A stretch of 32,049 bases of DNA from Crocinitomicaceae bacterium (GTDB lineage Bacteria > Bacteroidota > Bacteroidia > Flavobacteriales_D > Crocinitomicaceae): contig JAKVAQ010000045.1 in assembly GCA_022447665.1 (NCBI GenBank), positions 1 through 32,049 on the forward strand. Direction: 5' to 3'. The position numbers were made by a program, and so were the translations under genes. Below, in pieces: positions 23,737-29,256 of this stretch (the first letter of the stretch is position 1; each line of letters opens with the position of its first letter). The notes beneath the pieces are model-generated. The model was not told where the DNA came from, did not search any database, and worked only from the letters and a program-made list of their open reading frames with translations.

Positions 23737-23760
23737 ATGAAGAAACCCTCAGAAGAATGA
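23737..23760 (+). other. Seven-codon upstream reading frame coupled to the LytTR regulator
   Basis: ATG at 23737 encodes MKKPSEE and stops at TGA 23758-23760, which overlaps the regulator start ATG (23757) as ATGA. It could couple initiation or act as a leader; it could also be chance in so short a stretch. Confidence 0.3.
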
Positions 23761-24533
23761 GTTTAAAAGCGATTATTGTAGACGATGAAGAGCTAGCAAG
23801 AAAGAACCTTGGGATGATGCTAAAGGAATACTGTCCGGCGGTTGAGGTACTTGACGAAGCAGGTAATATTACCGATGCACAAGCAAAGATTGAAGCATTA
23901 AATCCTGATGTAGTATTTCTAGATATTAGAATGCCAAGCGGATCGGAAGGATTTGAATTACTAGAAAGAATTGAAAATCGAAATTTTTTAGTTGTTTTCG
24001 TTACAGCGTTTAAAGATTACGCGCTTAGGGCCTTCAACGCTAATGCGGTACATTATGTATTGAAACCAATAGATGCAGATGATTTAATTCAAGCGGTTGA
24101 TAAGGTGATTGAATCGCGAGTAGCTTTCTCGGATGACCCCGAGAATTTCAAGACTTATTTTGAGTCGTTGCAAAATTTGTCAACCTCTCTAACTTCCTCT
24201 GGTTTCGGTAAAAAGATTGCGATTTCTCACACCAAAGGCATTAAGCTTATAGAAATTGAAGATATAACCTATCTTGAAGCAAGTGGAAACTGTACGATGT
24301 TGTACTTCAAAGATGGCTCACGCTATTTAGATACAAGGACTATGAAAGTTTACGAAGGTATCTTGGATCCTGCACTTTTTTATAGAATACATAAATCATA
24401 CATTTTGAATTTGGATGAACTCAAAGAGTATTTGAATGAGGATGGTCATATGGCGATTCTTAAAAATGGTAAGATGTTGCCTGTAGCTCGTAATAGAGTA
24501 TCTTCTTTTGTTAAGACACTTAAATCTTTATAA
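23757..24533 (+). CDS. LytTR-family response regulator
   Basis: The product has 258 residues. The receiver domain spans 1-120: acidic D9/D10 (IIVDDEE), phosphoacceptor D56 (VFLDIRMPSGSEG), T83 (VFVTAFKDYA) and K103 (YVLKPIDADD). A LytTR DNA-binding domain follows at about 155-258 (KIAISHTKGIKLIEIEDITYLEASGNCTMLYF, LFYRIHKSYILNL, MLPVARNRV). It is phosphorylated by the LytS-type kinase encoded three bases downstream and then binds direct-repeat sites to activate transcription. Its targets are unknown; the two small exported proteins downstream are candidates by position. The ATG at 23757 is supported by the receiver domain starting at once. Confidence 0.93.
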   Translation: MSLKAIIVDDEELARKNLGMMLKEYCPAVEVLDEAGNITDAQAKIEALNPDVVFLDIRMPSGSEGFELLERIENRNFLVVFVTAFKDYALRAFNANAVHYVLKPIDADDLIQAVDKVIESRVAFSDDPENFKTYFESLQNLSTSLTSSGFGKKIAISHTKGIKLIEIEDITYLEASGNCTMLYFKDGSRYLDTRTMKVYEGILDPALFYRIHKSYILNLDELKEYLNEDGHMAILKNGKMLPVARNRVSSFVKTLKSL

Positions 24534-24536
24534 TTA

Positions 24537-27464
24537 GTGAAGTATTGCTGGGCTCTTCTTTTATTTCTTAGCAGTTTATTAAGCTTCGGCCAGCAGTATA
24601 ATCTTATTAACTATTCGGTTGATGAAGGGCTGCCTTCTTCTCAAGTAACAAGTATCAATCAAGATCAAGATGGTTATTTGTGGATAGGAACTGAAACAGG
24701 ATTAAGTAAGTTTGACGGTCTAGAATTTGTAAACTTCTCTGTTGCAGATGGGCTAACGGATAATAAAATTGAAGAGATTCTTGTTCGGGGGAGAGACATT
24801 TGGGTGGGAACACGAAAGGGTATTTCTCACTACGAAAATCAAGAGTTTAAGCCTTACACATTCGATGAAGAGATTCGAGTAAATGATTTATTGTTCTTAG
24901 ATGAAGAACTTCTAATAGCGCACGACCAAGGAATAATTAAGTTCAATAAGGGGTTATTTGAACCCTATTTTTTAGATAAAATTTCACTTAAAATCAGAAG
25001 CTTAGCTTTCTTAAATGGGGTTCTGTATCTAGGTACGCCAGAAGGGTTGTTTAAATTTTCAAACGAGGAGTTAATTCGATTTGACGAGCCAGAACTCGAT
25101 GTGAATATTAGCGATTTAGAAGTGTCGAACGATTTTCTCTATATATCAACTTATGGTGACGCAGTTTTGACATTAAACCCAATGAACAATGCTGTTGAGG
25201 TTGTCTCGGACAGATTATCCAGTATAAGAGAAATACACGTTGTTGGGAATACGATAATCTCTTCTACCAAAAACGGAGCAATAATCAAAGGACCTAGCCA
25301 GGATCACTTTATTAACGATCAGAATGGGTTGGAAGTAGAACAGGTTAAATGCAGTTATCTCGACTCAGAAGGGAATTTTTGGATTGGTTCAGATGGTGGA
25401 GGGTTAGTAAAATTCGGAGGTGACGCGATTGTGTCCTTCGGGGTTAAAGATGGTTTATCCAGCAATGCCGTTATGTCTATTTCAACTCATAATGATGTTC
25501 ACTTATTCGGGACTTATAATGCTGGTCTTACTATTTACGGGAGAGATATAGAGATTGTAAACGAAGGAAATGGTTTAATTGATAACCGAATTTGGTGTGT
25601 TGAATCACATTTTAATAAGATATTTCTAGGTACCGATGATGGAGTTTCTTTCATAGATGAAGATGGCAAGTATTCAAGCCTTCAAGACCAGTTTCTCAAT
25701 CATAAAATCCGGACAATTTTACGTGTAGATTCTACCATTTATTTTGGGGGAACCAAGGGCATCTTTATTCTTGGACATGGAGAAGTAAAACCTCGTGCTA
25801 ATACACAAGATCTCAATATAAATAAGTTAGTACTCCATAACGATGAGGTTTATATTGGGGCAAATACGGGTCTTTTTAAAATTGATAAAACTTCGGGTAT
25901 AATTGAAAATATTGCCCTTCCTACAAATGATGTCAACACGGTTCTTTCAGATAGTCGAGGTTATTTATGGGTGGGGACTCAAAACGGATTATATGTGTTA
26001 GATGGAGATTTGATGTTTCCTATTGAATTAGATAAAAATGAATTCAAATCACGCCAAATTTTAGGTCTACTGGAAACGAAAAACAGGACGGTCTGGGTTT
26101 CAACGGCTTTTGGAGTTTATAATATTGGAACGACAATTTTCAATAGACATGAGCAATTGTTAATTAGGCAATTTGGTAAAGTTGAGGGAATCGTAAATTT
26201 GGAATGTAATTTGAACGCTATTTATGAGGATAGTGATGGTTTTGTATGGGTTGGTACATCAACTGGCTTGTGCAAGATTGATCCAGAAAAATCAGATCAA
26301 CTTTTTGAGTTAAAATCACCCAGGGTTCAGTTTACAAACCTTCGATTGTTTTTAGAAGAATTTGATTTTGATAAGTTCACAAAAGAACCAGACTCCTTGG
26401 GTTTAATGCCGAAACAAATTTCACTCCCGTACAATAAGAATCATATCACGTTTGATTTTATGGGGCTGAATTTGAAGGACCCATTTTCAGTAAGTTATGA
26501 TTATCGAATGATTGGTTTGAACGATAACTGGATTTCAAATCAGAAAGATAATTATGTCACCTACTCATTTCTTTCGCCTGGAGAATACACCTTTCAAGTG
26601 CGGGCATCTAATAAGAATTTTGAAAAGTCTTCGATTATTGAAATGGGTATCATTATAAATCCTCCTTTTTGGAGAACGTGGTGGTTTCTCGTTATAATGA
26701 TTGGTCTTATTGTACTCCTTTTATGGCAGTTTTTCCGGGCACGTCTCAGAAATCTAGAGCGCGAACAGAGAAATGAAAAATTAGAGTTTAAAAATCGCCT
26801 CCAGTTACTTGAGCAGCGTTCATTAAATGCTTCAATGAACCGTCATTTCATTTTTAACTCGCTAAATTCAATTCAATATTACATTAACAGTTCTGATAAA
26901 CGCTCTGCAAACAAGTACTTAACAAGTTTTGCCAAACTGATACGTATGAACCTAGATAGTTCTGTACAGCATAATTTTATTGTAAGTCTCGAAGAGGAAA
27001 TTCAAAGAATTGAATTGTATTTGAATCTTGAAAAAATGAGATTCAATGAAAAGTTTAATTATGAGTTAGTTGTAGATTCGGAATTAGATTTAGAAGGTAT
27101 TCAAATACCTTCCATGATTTTGCAACCATTTGCTGAAAACGCGTTGATCCATGGTATATTGCCATTAGACAGGCCTGGAAAGATCACCATAAATATTTAT
27201 GAAGAAGAGGGTGAGTTAGTCTTTGAAGTAGTAGACGATGGAATTGGAATTGATAAAAGTTTGGAGATGAAATGTGTTGAGCCTTCTGGAGACCATGAAT
27301 CACAGGGAGTTGAAATAACGAATAGAAGAATTGAAATATTACGCAGGATTACCGGTGATAAGTTGTTGATAATAGGTCCAAAACAGCTTTCTGATCCCGA
27401 AGGAAATTGCCTCGGAACGAAAGTTGTTATAAAGATGCCACTCGGATTAGCACAAAATATTTAA
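24537..27464 (+). CDS. Propeller-type sensor histidine kinase (LytS-like kinase domain)
   Basis: The product has 975 residues from a GTG three bases after the regulator's stop. A signal peptide (1-18) is followed by two-component-regulator propeller repeats over about 20-600 (DQDGYLWIGTETGLSKFDG, SEGNFWIGSDGGGLVKFGG, SRGYLWVGTQNGLYVLDG, SDGFVWVGTSTGLCKID). A Y_Y_Y-type beta domain lies at about 630-705 (ISLPYNKNHITFDFMGLNLKDPFSVSYDYRMIG) and a membrane helix at about 715-737. The His_kinase domain carries H770 in NRHFIFNSLNSIQYYI, an N-box QPFAENALIHG and a DDGIGID G-box. The usual PHF/LFN motif has Arg before the His. It senses an unknown extracytoplasmic ligand and phosphorylates the adjacent LytTR regulator. 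Confidence 0.93.
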   Translation: MKYCWALLLFLSSLLSFGQQYNLINYSVDEGLPSSQVTSINQDQDGYLWIGTETGLSKFDGLEFVNFSVADGLTDNKIEEILVRGRDIWVGTRKGISHYENQEFKPYTFDEEIRVNDLLFLDEELLIAHDQGIIKFNKGLFEPYFLDKISLKIRSLAFLNGVLYLGTPEGLFKFSNEELIRFDEPELDVNISDLEVSNDFLYISTYGDAVLTLNPMNNAVEVVSDRLSSIREIHVVGNTIISSTKNGAIIKGPSQDHFINDQNGLEVEQVKCSYLDSEGNFWIGSDGGGLVKFGGDAIVSFGVKDGLSSNAVMSISTHNDVHLFGTYNAGLTIYGRDIEIVNEGNGLIDNRIWCVESHFNKIFLGTDDGVSFIDEDGKYSSLQDQFLNHKIRTILRVDSTIYFGGTKGIFILGHGEVKPRANTQDLNINKLVLHNDEVYIGANTGLFKIDKTSGIIENIALPTNDVNTVLSDSRGYLWVGTQNGLYVLDGDLMFPIELDKNEFKSRQILGLLETKNRTVWVSTAFGVYNIGTTIFNRHEQLLIRQFGKVEGIVNLECNLNAIYEDSDGFVWVGTSTGLCKIDPEKSDQLFELKSPRVQFTNLRLFLEEFDFDKFTKEPDSLGLMPKQISLPYNKNHITFDFMGLNLKDPFSVSYDYRMIGLNDNWISNQKDNYVTYSFLSPGEYTFQVRASNKNFEKSSIIEMGIIINPPFWRTWWFLVIMIGLIVLLLWQFFRARLRNLEREQRNEKLEFKNRLQLLEQRSLNASMNRHFIFNSLNSIQYYINSSDKRSANKYLTSFAKLIRMNLDSSVQHNFIVSLEEEIQRIELYLNLEKMRFNEKFNYELVVDSELDLEGIQIPSMILQPFAENALIHGILPLDRPGKITINIYEEEGELVFEVVDDGIGIDKSLEMKCVEPSGDHESQGVEITNRRIEILRRITGDKLLIIGPKQLSDPEGNCLGTKVVIKMPLGLAQNI

Positions 27465-27472
27465 TAAAATCC

Positions 27473-27503
27473 TTGATAATTAGATGTTTTTGCTGTAAAT
27501 TTG
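27473..27503 (+). promoter_or_regulatory. Promoter of the acidic lipoprotein gene
   Basis: TTG at 27473-27475, a 20-base spacer and TAAATTTG at 27496-27503 form a near-ideal Bacteroidota -33/-7 pair, 21 bases before the ATG. The gene is thus separately transcribed from the kinase. Confidence 0.65.
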
Positions 27504-27524
27504 TTTGTAAAAGTCTAGAATTAG

Positions 27525-27893
27525 ATGATAAAAAAGTTTTACATATTGTCTGTTTTAACCCTTTTCGTGGGTTTAGCTTCTTGTGAAAAGGAGATCATTA
27601 GACCTGTTGGCGATGGTTTGGAACCAGATGCTTACTTCGAAGATGCTTCAGAAGGAGGTGGGGATGAAATTCCTGGGACAACAAGAGCAGGTGAAACTGG
27701 AGATCCATCAGTGAAGAATGGTAAGGGAGGGATTACCGATCCTGATGAAGATGAGGATTTTGATACTGACGAGGATACTAATATTACAGATCCAGACGAA
27801 GATGAGGATTATGACGATGACGAAGGAATCATAGATTCTGATGAAGATGAGGATAATGACGATGATGATGATGACGGAGATTCTGGAAAATAA
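27525..27893 (+). CDS. Small, extremely acidic lipoprotein
   Basis: The product has 122 residues. A lipoprotein signal ends in VGLASC with Cys20 acylated. The mature part starts with a short linker (EKEIIRPVGDGLEPDAYF) and a Gly-rich stretch. Three acidic repeats of the form ITDPDEDEDFD / ITDPDEDEDYD / IIDSDEDEDND follow from about residue 70, then a poly-Asp run and GDSGK. The repeats resemble Asp-rich calcium-binding loops (thrombospondin type 3-like) but are too degenerate for a family call. It is probably outer-membrane attached, binding Ca or other divalent cations (inference). It has its own strong promoter and a terminator, and lies directly after the LytTR/kinase operon. Confidence 0.75.
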   Translation: MIKKFYILSVLTLFVGLASCEKEIIRPVGDGLEPDAYFEDASEGGGDEIPGTTRAGETGDPSVKNGKGGITDPDEDEDFDTDEDTNITDPDEDEDYDDDEGIIDSDEDEDNDDDDDDGDSGK

Positions 27894-27913
27894 TTTTGAT
27901 TTAGAATATTTGG

Positions 27914-27940
27914 AAAAGACAACCCATGGTTGTCTTTTTT
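27914..27940 (+). terminator. Intrinsic terminator after the acidic lipoprotein
   Basis: AAAAGACAACC pairs with GGTTGTCTTTT around a CAT loop, followed by further T. Confidence 0.88.
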
Positions 27941-27965
27941 CGTTTAAAAGACATAAATTAAAGAC

Positions 27966-28346
27966 ATGAAAAAAGGATTTCTTTTCGCAGTAATTGCGAT
28001 CGTAGCTAGTTTTACTTCGTTTGCCAATCCAGTAGCAGTTTTAGAAGATAATGCCGAGCACTATACGCAAACTGAAAACGGATACATAGTAAACTTTGAT
28101 TTGCAAGCTACTTCTGATGAATATTTAGATGTTACTAGAAGAGCTGAAGAAAATAGTCGTCTTTTAACGCTTACGGCGGTTGAAGATGGGATTAATAATT
28201 ATCATTGTGTTCTTACTATCAATCATCAGAATCATCCAGAATACGTTCATAAAATGATGGTGGCTCTTGGTATTACAACCTTGCTTTATAAGGAAGCAAC
28301 TCATCCAATAATTTATATTGTAGATATTCTAAAGTCTTACGAGTAA
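27966..28346 (+). CDS. Small exported protein of unknown function
   Basis: The product has 126 residues with a Sec signal peptide (MKKGFLFAVIAIVASFTSFA, cleavage near 20). The mature part is a mixed alpha/beta sequence of about 105 residues (YIVNFDLQATSDEYLDVTRRAEENSRLLTLTAVEDG, NYHCVLTINHQNHPEYVHKMMVALGI). One Cys, no lipobox and no T9SS tail, so it is probably periplasmic. I do not recognise a family; the pattern of one strand-helix-strand unit is reminiscent of small heavy-metal-associated-like folds but lacks a CxxC. It sits 26 bases after the preceding terminator and ends two bases from the stop of the convergent 93-residue gene. Confidence 0.7.
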   Translation: MKKGFLFAVIAIVASFTSFANPVAVLEDNAEHYTQTENGYIVNFDLQATSDEYLDVTRRAEENSRLLTLTAVEDGINNYHCVLTINHQNHPEYVHKMMVALGITTLLYKEATHPIIYIVDILKSYE

Positions 28347-28348
28347 TA

Positions 28349-28630
28349 CTATTTATCTAAGTAGGTAAGGAAGGCTTTTAGAACTTCGTTCCAATTCTCA
28401 TAAGAAACATTTTTGTTTCCATTAATGTAATAGGTGGTTCTAACTAAGAATTGACCATTGTTGTTAATCGACGATTCTTTCTTTCGAAAGAAAGAAAAAG
28501 AGCTTTTATAGTCTCTCACTTTCACATACAAATGACCTTTAGATTTTGTAGATGAATACTCATCTTTAACGAAACCTTTCTTCTTTAATATGAGTTCAAA
28601 ATCCTTATATTTCTTAATCAGAAATTTCAT
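28349..28630 (-). CDS. Small hypothetical protein coupled to a sensor remnant
   Basis: The product has 93 residues from the ATG at 28630. An upstream in-frame ATG at 28654 would overlap the end of the sensor frame; the 28630 start overlaps that frame's stop as TAATG, a common coupling arrangement, so I choose it. The sequence is basic and lysine-rich with no signal peptide (MKFLIKKYKDFELILKKKGF, LYVKVRDYKSSFSFFRKKES, FLVRTTYYINGNKNVSYENW), ending in an amphipathic helix. It is likely cytosolic. I do not recognise a family. With its partner inactivated it may be an orphan expressed poorly or not at all. Confidence 0.6.
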   Translation of the reverse strand: MKFLIKKYKDFELILKKKGFVKDEYSSTKSKGHLYVKVRDYKSSFSFFRKKESSINNNGQFLVRTTYYINGNKNVSYENWNEVLKAFLTYLDK

Positions 28631-29178
28631 TAAAATCGAACTCCAATTATACAAGCGTCATCAGCTTGTTCGAATGAACCTTTCCACTCTTCGAACTTTT
28701 CGTTTAATATTTTCCCTTGCTCTTTCATGGATAGTTCATGAATATTTTTGAGGATTTTCTTGAAAGGTTTGTATTTAAGATTTTTTCCTTTTTCACCATC
28801 GAATTGGTCAGCATATCCATCCGGGAATAGATAAAGCGCGTTATCGTTTTTAGTTGCAAACTATATGGTTCCATTTCTATCTTCCTCAATACCTCTTACG
28901 AGATAATGTACCAATCCATCTTCTTCCGAATAAGACTGAATATTGTTTCCATCAAGCTTATTAACTCCGGATCTCGTAGCCGCCCAAACGTATCCATTGG
29001 AGTCTTGGAAAATATACTCTACAACACTACCTAGTAATTCCTCGTTTGGTCCGTAATGATGGAAGTTATGAGTTCCAAACCCTTCTGTTATTCCAACGTC
29101 GACATTCTTCTGAACTAAAGAGAATAATCCCAGAAATAAAAAGCATAAACTGAGTAGATATTTATCGAATACTACCAT
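28630..29178 (-). pseudogene. Gutted propeller-sensor/SpoIIE phosphatase gene
   Basis: The first 105 codons give a signal peptide (YLLSLCFLFLGLFSLV) and the first propeller repeat (YIFQDSNGYVWAATRSGVNKLDG), then EDRNGTI and TAG at 28863-28861. The same frame continues for 76 codons with FATKNDNALYLFPDGYADQF, GEKGKNLKYKPFKKIL and ADDACIIGVRF to TAA. That is the end of a PP2C/SpoIIE phosphatase domain as found in Bacteroidota sensors. The middle, which in full proteins holds the remaining propeller, membrane helix and most of the phosphatase (several hundred residues), is missing. The TAG replaces the Trp expected in a NGTIWFAT propeller motif (TGG to TAG). An internal deletion plus a nonsense change is the simplest reading. 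The coupled 93-residue gene follows. Confidence 0.8.
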
Positions 29179-29222
29179 GAAGAAATAATGGTTAATTCAA
29201 TGTACACAAAATATTCAAGTAA

Positions 29223-29253
29223 AAAAAGCCCCGAAGAATCATCGAGGCTTTTT
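29223..29253 (-). terminator. Terminator after the SprB-repeat protein gene
   Basis: The arms at 29223-29234 and 29242-29253 (AAAAAGCC..CGA type) pair with one G.U on the minus strand and are followed by a T-run there. It lies four bases beyond the stop codon and could also work on the plus strand. Confidence 0.85.
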
Positions 29254-29256
29254 AAA

